Shown in pieces: positions 29,184 through 37,298 of a DNA stretch of 64,000 bases (the first letter of the stretch is position 1; every line of letters starts with the position of its first letter). Origin of the DNA: Desulfosarcina alkanivorans (lineage in GTDB: Bacteria; Desulfobacterota; Desulfobacteria; Desulfobacterales; Desulfosarcinaceae); assembly GCF_009688945.1 (NCBI RefSeq), contig NZ_AP021874.1, positions 1,550,001 to 1,614,000 of the forward strand, given 5' to 3'. The notes beneath the pieces are model-generated. The model had not been told where the DNA came from. It saw only the letters and a list, made by a program, of their open reading frames with translations, and searched no databases. The translations under genes were made by a program, and so were the position numbers.

Positions 29184-30236
29184 ATGGCGAATATCGACTT
29201 TGGCGGAACGATCGAAGAAGTGGTCACATCAGAGGAATTTACCCTCCAGCAGGCGCGTGAGGTGCTGAAAAAAGAGACGGTCGCCGTGCTCGGCTACGGC
29301 GTGCAGGGTCCGGGACAGGCGCTGAACATGCGAGACAACGGTATTGCCGTGATCGTGGGCCAGCGGGAGGGCACCGCGTCGTGGGACAAGGCTGTCGCCG
29401 ACGGGTTCGTCCCCGGGGAAACCCTTTTGCCCATCGAAGAAGCCGCCAAAAAGGCCACGGTCATCCAATACCTGCTCTCAGACGCCGGCCAGGTCGCCAT
29501 GTGGCCCACCATCAAAAGCTGCCTGGACGAAGGGGATGCCCTCTACTTTTCCCACGGCTTCGGCATCGTGTACCGGGATCAGACCGGAATCGTTCCCCCG
29601 GAAAACGTGGACGTAATCCTGGCGGCGCCCAAGGGGTCCGGCACCACCGTGCGCACCAATTTTTTAGATGGCAGCGGCATCAACTCCAGCTTTGCCGTGC
29701 ATCAGGACTATACCGGGCGGGCCAGGGAACGCACCCTCGCCCTGGGCATCGCCATCGGCTCCGGCTACCTGTTCCCCACCACCTTTGAAAAAGAGGTCCA
29801 CAGTGATCTCACCGGCGAGCGCGGTGTACTCATGGGCTGTCTGGCGGGTGTCATGGAAGCCCAGTACAAGGTGTTGCGCAAGAACGGCCACAGCCCCAGC
29901 GAAGCCTTCAACGAGACGGTCGAAGAACTGACCCAGAGCCTGATCCGCCTGGTGGCCCAAAACGGCATGGACTGGATGTACGCCAACTGCAGCACCACCG
30001 CCCAGCGTGGCGCCCTGGACTGGGCCCCCCGCTTCCGGGATGCCGTGGCACCGGTGTTCGAACAGCTTTACCAAAGCGTGGTCACCGGTGAAGAGACCCG
30101 GCGAACCCTGGATTGCAACAGTGCCCCGGACTATCGGGAGCGGCTGGACGCGGAGCTCAAGACCATCCACGATTCTGAAATGTGGCGGGCCGGTGCCGCG
30201 GTACGCGCCCTTCGACCTGAAAACAGGCGCAAATAA
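29184..30236 (+). CDS. ilvC: Ketol-acid reductoisomerase
   Basis: Converts acetolactate or acetohydroxybutyrate to the dihydroxy acids by alkyl migration and NAD(P)H reduction. The 350-residue length fits the class I enzyme. The Rossmann motif VLGYGVQGPGQALNMRDNG is near residue 34. The metal-binding helices are around EVHSDLTGERGVLMG and the later NCSTTAQRGALDW segment. AAGGAG precedes the ATG. The loop after the second strand (VGQREGTASW) carries Arg and Ser-like residues, which usually indicate NADPH preference (inference). Confidence 0.95.
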   Translation: MANIDFGGTIEEVVTSEEFTLQQAREVLKKETVAVLGYGVQGPGQALNMRDNGIAVIVGQREGTASWDKAVADGFVPGETLLPIEEAAKKATVIQYLLSDAGQVAMWPTIKSCLDEGDALYFSHGFGIVYRDQTGIVPPENVDVILAAPKGSGTTVRTNFLDGSGINSSFAVHQDYTGRARERTLALGIAIGSGYLFPTTFEKEVHSDLTGERGVLMGCLAGVMEAQYKVLRKNGHSPSEAFNETVEELTQSLIRLVAQNGMDWMYANCSTTAQRGALDWAPRFRDAVAPVFEQLYQSVVTGEETRRTLDCNSAPDYRERLDAELKTIHDSEMWRAGAAVRALRPENRRK

Positions 30237-30302
30237 AGGTTTCGGGGTCCGGACAGCACCTTACCCGGACCCCGGGTCCGCAGCAGTGTCAGGAGCAACA
30301 TC

Positions 30303-31970
30303 ATGGAACCGATCCTTATCTATGACACCACCTTGAGAGATGGCACCCAGGGAGAGAACGTCACTTTCACGGCCGACGAAAAGCTGAAAATCGCCATGCG
30401 GCTGGACGACATCGGCATCCATTACATCGAGGGCGGATGGCCCGGATCCAATCCCAGAGACATCCGTTTTTTCGATCTGGCCAAGCGGGAGCAGTTTAAA
30501 ACGGCCCGCATCACGGCCTTCGGGTCCACCAGAAAGCCGGGCATCGAAGCCGCCGACGATCCCAACCTGACGGCGATCATTCAAAGCGACACGCCAACGG
30601 CGGCGATATTCGGCAAAAGCTGGCCCCTTCACGTGCAGGCGATCATGGACAACACCCTTGAGGAAAACCTGGCCATGATCGCTGACAGCGTGGCCTTTCT
30701 CAAAAGCAGGGATCGGGAAGTGATTTACGACGCCGAGCACTTCTTCGACGGATTCAAGGATTCCCCGGACTATGCACTGGACACCCTGGTGGCAGCCTTC
30801 GACGCCGGCGCTGATTTTCTGGTTCTGTGCGACACCAACGGCGGCACCCTGCCCCACGAGGTGGAAGGAATCAGCCGGTCAGTCCTGGAGAGACTCAACA
30901 CCCGGGTGGGAGATGGAAGGCCGGTGAAGCTGGGCATCCATACCCACAACGACTGCGGCATGGCGGCGGCCAACGCCTTATCGGCCATCAATTGCGGGGC
31001 CGTCATGGTTCACGGCACCATCAACGGCTACGGAGAACGGTGCGGCAATGCCGACCTGACCACCATCATCCCTGTTCTCAGCGCTAAAATGAACCGTCCC
31101 TGCATCCCCGGAGAAAAATTGAGCGGCCTGAAAAGCCTCTCCCGGTATGTGAGCGAAACGGCCAACATTGTGCCGCTGAATGCCCGCCCTTTCGTGGGGC
31201 ACAGCGCCTTCGCCCACAAAGGCGGCATCCACGTGAGCGCCATCATGAAAGAATCCCGGGCCTACGAACACATGAACCCGGAAACCGTCGGCAATCAGCG
31301 CCGGGTGCTCATGTCCGACCTGGCCGGCAAGAGCAACGTGGAGTACAAGGCCAGGGAGATGGGGGTGGACCTCGGCGCCAACGGTTTCGACAGCAAGACC
31401 ATCGTGGCGGCCATCAAACAGATGGAAGACGAAGGGTACCAGTTCGACGTGGCCGACGGCTCGTTCCAGATCATGCTGGAAAAATTCACCGAACAGTTCA
31501 AGCCGTTGTTCGACCTGGAATCCTTCCGGGTGACCATCGAAAAGGACAAGGACCTGCCCTGTTCAGCCCATGCCACCATCAAAATATCGGTGGGCGACAA
31601 TCACGAGATCACCGCCGCAGAAGGCCTGGGTCCGGTAAGCGCCCTCGACAATGCCCTGAGAAAAGCACTGGGCAATTTCTACCCGGACCTGGACAGCATG
31701 CAGTTGGTCGACTTCAAGGTCAGGGTGGTGGATGGCCGGGATGGGACGGAAGCCAAGGTCCGTGTCTTTATTGAATCCCGGGATCAGGACCAGATCTGGA
31801 GCACCATCGGCGTCTCCGAAGACATCATCGAAGCCAGCTGGCATGCCCTGGCCGACAGTTTCCAGTTCAAACTGGCCAAAGAAGCCAGACAGGCAGGCAA
31901 ATTGCCGAAACCCGGCAGCGCCGTTGCCAGGAATTTAAAACTGGGATGGTCCATGTCGTGCATCGCGTGA
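30303..31970 (+). CDS. cimA: (R)-citramalate synthase
   Basis: A protein of 555 residues. The N-terminal TIM-barrel opens with IYDTTLRDGTQGENVTFT and carries the metal ligands in the HTHNDCGMAAANAL segment. The C-terminal LeuA-type regulatory dimer domain begins around residue 420. The TQGE variant of the DGEQ motif, the overall length and the ilv operon context point to citramalate synthase rather than isopropylmalate or homocitrate synthase. It condenses pyruvate with acetyl-CoA to start a threonine-independent route to isoleucine, known for example in Geobacter. No ilvA is present in the window, which fits. Confidence 0.9.
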   Translation: MEPILIYDTTLRDGTQGENVTFTADEKLKIAMRLDDIGIHYIEGGWPGSNPRDIRFFDLAKREQFKTARITAFGSTRKPGIEAADDPNLTAIIQSDTPTAAIFGKSWPLHVQAIMDNTLEENLAMIADSVAFLKSRDREVIYDAEHFFDGFKDSPDYALDTLVAAFDAGADFLVLCDTNGGTLPHEVEGISRSVLERLNTRVGDGRPVKLGIHTHNDCGMAAANALSAINCGAVMVHGTINGYGERCGNADLTTIIPVLSAKMNRPCIPGEKLSGLKSLSRYVSETANIVPLNARPFVGHSAFAHKGGIHVSAIMKESRAYEHMNPETVGNQRRVLMSDLAGKSNVEYKAREMGVDLGANGFDSKTIVAAIKQMEDEGYQFDVADGSFQIMLEKFTEQFKPLFDLESFRVTIEKDKDLPCSAHATIKISVGDNHEITAAEGLGPVSALDNALRKALGNFYPDLDSMQLVDFKVRVVDGRDGTEAKVRVFIESRDQDQIWSTIGVSEDIIEASWHALADSFQFKLAKEARQAGKLPKPGSAVARNLKLGWSMSCIA

Positions 31971-32033
31971 CCGTTGACCAACCCTTATGACGAGGAATGA
32001 CGGAATAATGAAACCCACCAAGGAAGGTACTGA

Positions 32034-32069
32034 CGCCGCGGGAAAGGCAGACCGCCATCACCCGCGGCG
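32034..32069 (+). promoter_or_regulatory. Stable hairpin in the cimA-leuA spacer
   Basis: CGCCGCGGG (32034-32042) pairs with CCCGCGGCG (32061-32069) over 9 bp, with a nested GGC/GCC in the loop. It lies in the 255-base gap before leuA. A T-rich stretch follows but only ~20 bases later, so it is not a standard terminator. It lies within a 26-codon frame that starts ATG AAA CCC and has no enrichment of Leu codons. It might be an RNA processing or stability element (inference). Confidence 0.35.
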
Positions 32070-32225
32070 CGCACTCTGCATTGCCTGATTTTCTTTCCTT
32101 TTTGTTTTTCGAGACGCAACCCCGTTCGCCCATTCATGGCAGGACCATGGTTACGGCGATACCCGATGGGATGCCCGATGCCTGGCCACCCGGGCCAGGG
32201 ACATACCACCTGAAGGAGAACAGCA

Positions 32226-33764
32226 ATGACCGAGCACGTTAAAATATTCGACACCACCTTAAGGGACGGCGAACAGAGTCCCGGTGCCAGCATGAATACC
32301 AATGAAAAACTGCGTCTGGCCGTCCAATTGGAGAAACTGGGCGTAGATATTATCGAAGCGGGGTTTCCCGCTGCATCCGAAGGAGACTTCGAAGCCGTTT
32401 CTGAAATTGCCAAACGGTTGAAGTCGACCGAGGTGGCCGGCCTGGCGCGGGCAAACAAGGGCGACATCGACCAGGCCTGGGGGGCCATCCGGCACGCCGA
32501 GAACCCGCGCATTCACACCTTCATCGCCACCTCGGACATCCACCTGGACTACAAGCTGAAAATGTCCCGGGATGAGGTGGTCAACGCAGCCGTGGAGGCC
32601 GTCAAGTATGCCAAAACCTTCACCGACAACGTGGAGTTCTCCGCCGAAGACGGGTCCCGCAGCGATCGGGACTACCTGTGCAAGGTGTTCGGTGCCGCCA
32701 TCGAGGCCGGCGCCACCACGGTCAACCTGCCCGACACGGTGGGCTATGCCGTACCCCAGGAGTTCGAGGAGATGGTCAGGTATGTCATCGCCAACACCCC
32801 GAACATGCACAAGGCCACATTGAGTGTCCACTGCCACAACGACCTGGGGCTGGCCACGGCCAATACCATCGCCGCCATCAATGCCGGTGCCCGGCAGGCC
32901 GAAGTCACCATCAACGGTATCGGCGAACGGGCGGGAAACACCTCCATGGAAGAGGTCATCATGGCCCTGCACACCCGCCAGAACCTCATGCCCTTTGAAA
33001 CGGGCATCCGGACCGAGCACATCTACCCTTCCAGCCGTCTGGTCAGCATGATCACCGGCATCATGGTTCAGCCCAACAAAGCCGTGGTGGGCGCCAATGC
33101 GTTTGCCCATGAAGCCGGCATTCACCAGGACGGAATGCTCAAGAACCCCATGACCTATGAGATCATGAAACCGGAAACCATCGGCCTGAGCCGCAACAAC
33201 CTGGTTCTGGGCAAGCATTCCGGCCGCCATGCCCTTTATGCCCACTTGAAGACGCTGGGCTATGACCTCTCCGAAGACGAACTGAAGACGGTTTTCAAAC
33301 AGTTCAAGGCGCTGGCCGACAAGAAAAAACACGTCATGGACGAAGACCTGGAAGCCCTGGTCACCGAAGGCGTGCTGCGGTCTGCCGAAGTCTTCTCACT
33401 GGAATACCTGCACGTCACCTGCGGCACCACGGTCATGCCCATGGCCAGCGTAAAGCTGTCCATCAACGGTCGGTCCGTCAAAGGCGCCAACTACGGAAAC
33501 GGTCCCATCGACTCGGCATTCAACACCATCGCCCAGTTGACCAATGCCAGCGCCGAACTGCTGCGCTTTACCGTCAGCGCCCTGACCGGCGGCACCGATG
33601 CCCAGGGCGAGGTAACCGTTCGCCTGCGCGAAAACGGCCTGGTGGCCCTGGGCCGCGGTTCCGATCCGGACATCATCACCGCCAGCGCCAAGGCCTACAT
33701 CAACGGGCTGAACCGGCTGGAGTATCTGAAGGCCCACCCGGTCAAGGCGGTGCAGGGGATGTAG
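32226..33764 (+). CDS. leuA: 2-isopropylmalate synthase
   Basis: Condenses acetyl-CoA with 2-oxoisovalerate, the first committed step of leucine synthesis. The 512-residue protein has the catalytic IFDTTLRDGEQSPGASM motif at the N-terminus, metal-binding HCHNDLGLATANTIAAINAGA, the GIGERAGNTSMEEV motif, and a C-terminal LeuA regulatory domain from about residue 380 (leucine feedback site). GAAGGAG precedes the ATG. leuC, leuD and leuB are not in the window, so the pathway is split between loci. Confidence 0.95.
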   Translation: MTEHVKIFDTTLRDGEQSPGASMNTNEKLRLAVQLEKLGVDIIEAGFPAASEGDFEAVSEIAKRLKSTEVAGLARANKGDIDQAWGAIRHAENPRIHTFIATSDIHLDYKLKMSRDEVVNAAVEAVKYAKTFTDNVEFSAEDGSRSDRDYLCKVFGAAIEAGATTVNLPDTVGYAVPQEFEEMVRYVIANTPNMHKATLSVHCHNDLGLATANTIAAINAGARQAEVTINGIGERAGNTSMEEVIMALHTRQNLMPFETGIRTEHIYPSSRLVSMITGIMVQPNKAVVGANAFAHEAGIHQDGMLKNPMTYEIMKPETIGLSRNNLVLGKHSGRHALYAHLKTLGYDLSEDELKTVFKQFKALADKKKHVMDEDLEALVTEGVLRSAEVFSLEYLHVTCGTTVMPMASVKLSINGRSVKGANYGNGPIDSAFNTIAQLTNASAELLRFTVSALTGGTDAQGEVTVRLRENGLVALGRGSDPDIITASAKAYINGLNRLEYLKAHPVKAVQGM

Positions 33765-33811
33765 GTCGGAGGACCGACGACGGAGGTCCGAAGTCGTAAA
33801 ACTGGGAACAG
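33763..33811 (+). repeat. Degenerate 7-bp-period repeat after the leuA stop codon
   Basis: From the leuA stop codon the DNA reads AGGTCGG, AGGACCG, ACGACGG, AGGTCCG, AAGTCGT, AAAACTG, GGAACAG. All seven have C at position 5, and six have A at position 1 and G at position 7. Weaker 7-base periodicity (GATTGGG, GATTGAG) continues a little further. Confidence 0.5.
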
Positions 33812-34065
33812 AGATTCCGGAATTGAGGGATTGGGGATTGAGTCCAATGGTTCACAGTGAACGGAAACGGTAAACCCTTAACCTGAAAATCCGGTATCAT
33901 TCCCAAAATAGTGACTGCGTCCCCTCGCCCCTTTAGGGCAGAGGGACAGGGTGAGGGGGATTAAGGGATTGGAGAAATCCGGAATTAACGGAATCCTCTC
34001 GCCCTTCCTTTCGCTTTTCATTCTGTGCAAGGGATAGGGGCAATTTGTCTCGGATTTGCTGGCTT

Positions 34066-34136
34066 GCGCAGGAGCGGCTTCCAGCCGCAATGAATTGCGG
34101 ATCTGCATTGATCGCGGCGGGAGGCTGCTCCTGCGC
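34066..34136. repeat. REP-like palindromic element
   Basis: GCGCAGGAGC (34066-34075) is the exact reverse complement of GCTCCTGCGC (34127-34136). The pairing continues inward imperfectly for about 20 bases per arm (GGCTTCCAGCCGC against GCGGCGGGAGGCTGC). Size and sequence style resemble REP elements that lie between genes in many genera. Only one copy is seen here. Confidence 0.55.
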
Positions 34137-34168
34137 CGATTATTGTAACCGTTTTCTTATTATCGTAA

Positions 34169-34204
34169 AAAAGGCGGACACCGTGAAAACGGGGTCCGCC
34201 TTTG
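34169..34204. terminator. Bidirectional terminator between leuA and the PEP-CTERM gene
   Basis: The stem AAAGGCGGAC..CCGT pairs with ACGG..GTCCGCCTTT, with the loop GAAA, one mismatch region in the middle, a leading A run and a trailing T run. It serves the plus-strand ilv-leu operon from the left and the minus-strand PEP-CTERM gene from the right. Confidence 0.8.
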
Positions 34205-34237
34205 TTTTTAGGAAAAACCTTTCAGGAGGGTTTTTTC

Positions 34238-34849
34238 CTATTTCTTGAATTTCTTGCGACTCACGCCGGCCAGGCCGATGAGGCCGGTACCCAGCAGCAT
34301 CAGGGTGGCGGGTTCGGGGACGGGGGCGGCAGAGACCAGGACATCTTGACCTTGGTTTTCTGCTATCATCACCAACCCACCGCTATTGGACCAACCTTTT
34401 GAAACAGCAGAATTTGCACTGCTTATCAAAGAGTCCGCTTCAGCTCTGTGATCACCGCTATAGCTGGCGAGATCTCCATTTAAGATCCAGAAGGCATATT
34501 GCAATGCACTCTCGTTGGCGCCATCTAATCCGTTCAATTCCCAATTGTAATACAACCAGGCAATCTGGTTCCCTGTATTCTCCCATCTCGCAGTAACATC
34601 CGTTAATTTTTGTACTACATATGGTGTATTGGTGTAAGTGTTTTCGGTGTATTCAAGACAAAATGTTCCCCATGATTTGCCGCTGCCAACAATATTAAAA
34701 ACCATCTCGCCTGCCCTGGTAACAGGATTCCATGAATCTAATATGATAGAATCACCTTCTTCTACCTGATAAGGGATTGCGACTGCAGTCTGTGCTAATA
34801 TCAAGCACCCCAAGATGGTGCACAATAAAAACCCCAATAATTTCTTCAT
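34238..34849 (-). CDS. Secreted PEP-CTERM sorting-domain protein
   Basis: A protein of 203 residues with a signal peptide (about residues 1-24: MKKLLGFLLC..TAVA) and a C-terminal PEP-CTERM signal: VPEPATLMLLGTG, a hydrophobic stretch, then RKKFKK. The middle is rich in Asn, Ser, Trp and Tyr and looks like a beta-rich surface domain of unknown function. PEP-CTERM proteins are cut by exosortase/EpsH and associate with exopolysaccharide. No exosortase gene is in the window, so it would act in trans. The codon content is AT-richer than the neighbours. AGAGGATGAG precedes the ATG. Confidence 0.88.
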   Translation of the reverse strand: MKKLLGFLLCTILGCLILAQTAVAIPYQVEEGDSIILDSWNPVTRAGEMVFNIVGSGKSWGTFCLEYTENTYTNTPYVVQKLTDVTARWENTGNQIAWLYYNWELNGLDGANESALQYAFWILNGDLASYSGDHRAEADSLISSANSAVSKGWSNSGGLVMIAENQGQDVLVSAAPVPEPATLMLLGTGLIGLAGVSRKKFKK

Positions 34850-35545
34850 ACTCTCATCCTCTTAACTTCGCTTTGTCGATCAATAAGGTATGTGTACAAC
34901 CTAACACTGTCATAGCAACCAGTATGCCAGAAAATAAGGGCATAAAGGGCCGCATCTCCAAGCCAATAATTTATTTCAATATCTACAGCATGTTAATTGT
35001 AAAATTTTTCTGGATAACCACTTAAGCGGCATGGTTTGTGTGAACACGTCGACAACTTTCCAATTAAACTAAGAAAATAAAGTAACAACCTCCAGGCAAT
35101 TAAGAAATTAATAACACAATTCACTTGGCAGAACCGCTTTGTTAAATAGAGACGAGACAAGCTCAGATGGTAAACAGTTATATTGAGGCGGGAGCGCAGT
35201 ACTGTGGTATGAAGGATGATCCCCAATTTTTCCATTTCCGAGTAATACTTTCTATTATTTTCTTTTTCGCGAAATGCCTTCGTACGTTATGGATATAGGG
35301 CAGTTAAGACTTTGAATGAAGAACAGCACCCAACAGGATTATGGCAAGGGCATTAAAAAAGGGCAGGATAATAAATATCATCCTGCCCTTGTAGTTTTTT
35401 GGAGAATGTTATTATATTATGTAAAATTTTTCACAGGGTCGAAAAAGCAACTGAAGATTCAAAGGAACAATTAAGTCAGTTGTCGAAAAGCCACGAGCAA
35501 TTGTTTTGCCTAAACACCTACAGCCTTCATCCTAACCACCAGCAC
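34850..35545. other. AT-rich intergenic region
   Basis: About 700 bases, clearly more AT-rich than the flanks. Two frames of ~80 codons exist (one per strand), but they lack ribosome sites and recognisable features, so I do not call them. It holds the promoter of the PEP-CTERM gene and, at 35359-35390, a terminator. The base composition suggests acquired DNA together with the PEP-CTERM gene (inference). Confidence 0.45.
35359..35390 (-). terminator. Intrinsic terminator, best in minus orientation
   Basis: AAGGGCAGGAT pairs with ATCCTGCCCTT (11 bp, loop ~10). On the minus strand the stem is followed at once by a T run; on the plus strand the T run comes 4 bases later. It lies ~155 bases beyond the stop of the chalcone-isomerase-like gene and probably ends that transcript. 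Confidence 0.65.
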
Positions 35546-36127
35546 CTATAGCCCCAACAACCCCTTCCGGATCTTCTTGTCCGCCTTCTCCCCCACATTA
35601 TAGCGATAGTACATCTGCGCGAAGGTGTTTCCCTCGATGGTGCCTTTGACCTGGCCCTGGTAGGTCAATGTGATGCCTTTGCCCGGAACGTAGACCGACT
35701 CGGACGTCAGTCCCGGCTTCATGTCCGCATCCAGCCAGGAGGCGTATTTGTCGATATCCGCACGGTTGGCATCCACCAGGTCCCTGGGGTTGCCCTTCTC
35801 CATCAGGTCAACGAACCCCTCGCTGATTTTCTTGGCGGTGGCCTTGCTGGTCAGGTAGTGGGTGAGCATGTATTTGACCTGTTCGGATTCGATGACTTCA
35901 TTGGGGTCCTTGGTGGGATTTTCCAGGTAAAGGCCGACGGCATAGACTTTCACGAAACCCAGTTTTTTGAGGTAGGACACCCCGTTCAGCTTGAGGGTTT
36001 TGCCTTCGATGGTCTTTTCGGTGGGAAATTTGACGCCCAGGATCTCCACTTCACCGGCGAAACCGATGCCGGCAACAACGAATACGAACACAACGGCCAT
36101 GGCACATGCAATCAGTCTTCTGCTCAT
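35546..36127 (-). CDS. Secreted chalcone-isomerase-like protein
   Basis: A protein of 193 residues with a signal peptide (about residues 1-24) and a domain of the bacterial chalcone-isomerase-like type. Typical strands are VEILGVKFPTEKTIEGKTLKLNGVSYLKKLGFVKVYAVGLYL, then TLTYQGQVKGTIEG at the end. These bacterial members usually lack the plant catalytic residues and their role is unknown. The location is expected to be periplasmic. It lies upstream of a (CCTTCAA)9 repeat on the other side of which pyrD ends. Confidence 0.85.
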   Translation of the reverse strand: MSRRLIACAMAVVFVFVVAGIGFAGEVEILGVKFPTEKTIEGKTLKLNGVSYLKKLGFVKVYAVGLYLENPTKDPNEVIESEQVKYMLTHYLTSKATAKKISEGFVDLMEKGNPRDLVDANRADIDKYASWLDADMKPGLTSESVYVPGKGITLTYQGQVKGTIEGNTFAQMYYRYNVGEKADKKIRKGLLGL

Positions 36128-36294
36128 CCTCTTCTCCTTTGGTTGTCAGCGACCATCCGATGAGGCGGCCTCCGGATGGCAGGTTCTTGGAAAAATACGG
36201 ATCAGGGTATTGTTGACACTGCAAACATCATTGGGCAATCTATCGGAATTCAGATCAATTGCAATATTTTATTTCAAGGCCGTAAGGATTCCCG

Positions 36295-36357
36295 CCTTCA
36301 ACCTTCAACCTTCAACCTTCAACCTTCAACCTTCAACCTTCAACCTTCAACCTTCAA
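36295..36357. repeat. Tandem heptanucleotide repeat (CCTTCAA)9
   Basis: Nine perfect copies of CCTTCAA, then a partial one. On the minus strand the DNA after the pyrD stop reads TGAGGGC, GGAAGGC, GGCAGGT, TGAAGGT and then perfect TGAAGGT units, so the perfect array grows out of a degenerate 7-bp pattern that begins at the pyrD stop codon. It sits in the spacer upstream of the chalcone-isomerase-like gene. Confidence 0.95.
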
Positions 36358-36374
36358 CCTGCCGCCTTCCGCCC

Positions 36375-37298
36375 TCACCCATCCGTCACCAGTGTCCCGA
36401 TCAACTGTTTTACATCATCGAGGCCTTCATCCCGAAGCCACTTCTGCATGCCGTCGATGATATCCATGGTGCCGCCGGGGTTGACGAAATTGGCCGTTCC
36501 CACCTGGACGGCGGTGGCGCCCACCATCATGAACTCCAATGCATCCGTGGCGTTCATGATGCCGCCAACGCCGACGACGGGAATGCTTACCGCCCGGGAC
36601 GCCTGCCAGACCATGCGCAGGGCAACGGGCTTGATCGCCGGGCCGGAGAGACCGCCGGTGACGTTGGCCAGCCGGGAGCGCCGCGAGGAGAGGTCCACGG
36701 CCATGCCGGTGATGGTGTTGATCAGCGACAGGGCGTCAGCCCCGGCCGCTTCGGCCACCTCAGCCATCAGGGCAATGTCGGTGACGTTGGGAGAAAGCTT
36801 GACCATCAGGTGCTTGGTGGTCTTCTCACGAACGGCGCTGACCACCTCCCGGGCAAGCGCCGGATCCGAGCCGAAGGCCACCCCCCCCTCTTTGACATTG
36901 GGGCAGGAAATGTTCACCTCCAGGCCCTTGACGGCATCGAGGGGTTCCATGCGCTCGGCCAGCCGCGCGTATTCCGCCACGGTTTTTCCATAAATATTGG
37001 CGATGGTGGGCGGGCAAAGGGTCTCTAAAAAAGGCAGTTTTTCCCGGATGAAGGCGTCGATGCCCACATTTTCCAGCCCGATGGCATTGAGCATGCCGCA
37101 ATCGGTCTCGACGATGCGTGGAGGCGGGTTTCCCTTGGAGGGTTCCAGGGAAAGGCCCTTGACGATGATGCCGCCCAGGCGGTTCAGATCGATATAATGG
37201 TCGAACTCCCGGGCATAGCCGAAGGTGCCCGATGCGGTCATTACCGGATTTTGAAGTGTCAGTCCGCCGATATCGACGGTCAGGTCGGGTGAAATCAT
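36375..37298 (-). CDS. pyrD: Dihydroorotate dehydrogenase, class 1B type
   Basis: Oxidises dihydroorotate to orotate in pyrimidine synthesis. A protein of 307 residues with FMN-binding TIM-barrel motifs: NPVMTASGTFGYA, KGLSLEPSKGNPPPR, the catalytic Cys in VNISCPNVKEGG, LSPNVTDI, and VGVGGIMNATDALEFM. A catalytic Cys and the length point to class 1B, which pairs with an electron-transfer subunit PyrK, but no pyrK is in the window. The start at 37298 overlaps the stop of the upstream metallo-hydrolase gene by 4 bases. Confidence 0.94.
   Translation of the reverse strand: MISPDLTVDIGGLTLQNPVMTASGTFGYAREFDHYIDLNRLGGIIVKGLSLEPSKGNPPPRIVETDCGMLNAIGLENVGIDAFIREKLPFLETLCPPTIANIYGKTVAEYARLAERMEPLDAVKGLEVNISCPNVKEGGVAFGSDPALAREVVSAVREKTTKHLMVKLSPNVTDIALMAEVAEAAGADALSLINTITGMAVDLSSRRSRLANVTGGLSGPAIKPVALRMVWQASRAVSIPVVGVGGIMNATDALEFMMVGATAVQVGTANFVNPGGTMDIIDGMQKWLRDEGLDDVKQLIGTLVTDG

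Noticed and set aside
34777-35235. Two ~80-codon frames in the AT-rich gap (one on each strand).
   Set aside because: There is no Shine-Dalgarno sequence and no family resemblance. AT-rich DNA of this length gives such frames by chance less often, so a weak possibility remains, but it is unsupported.
36295-36357. CRISPR array.
   Set aside because: The repeats are 7 bases long, contiguous and without spacers, so this is a tandem microsatellite.
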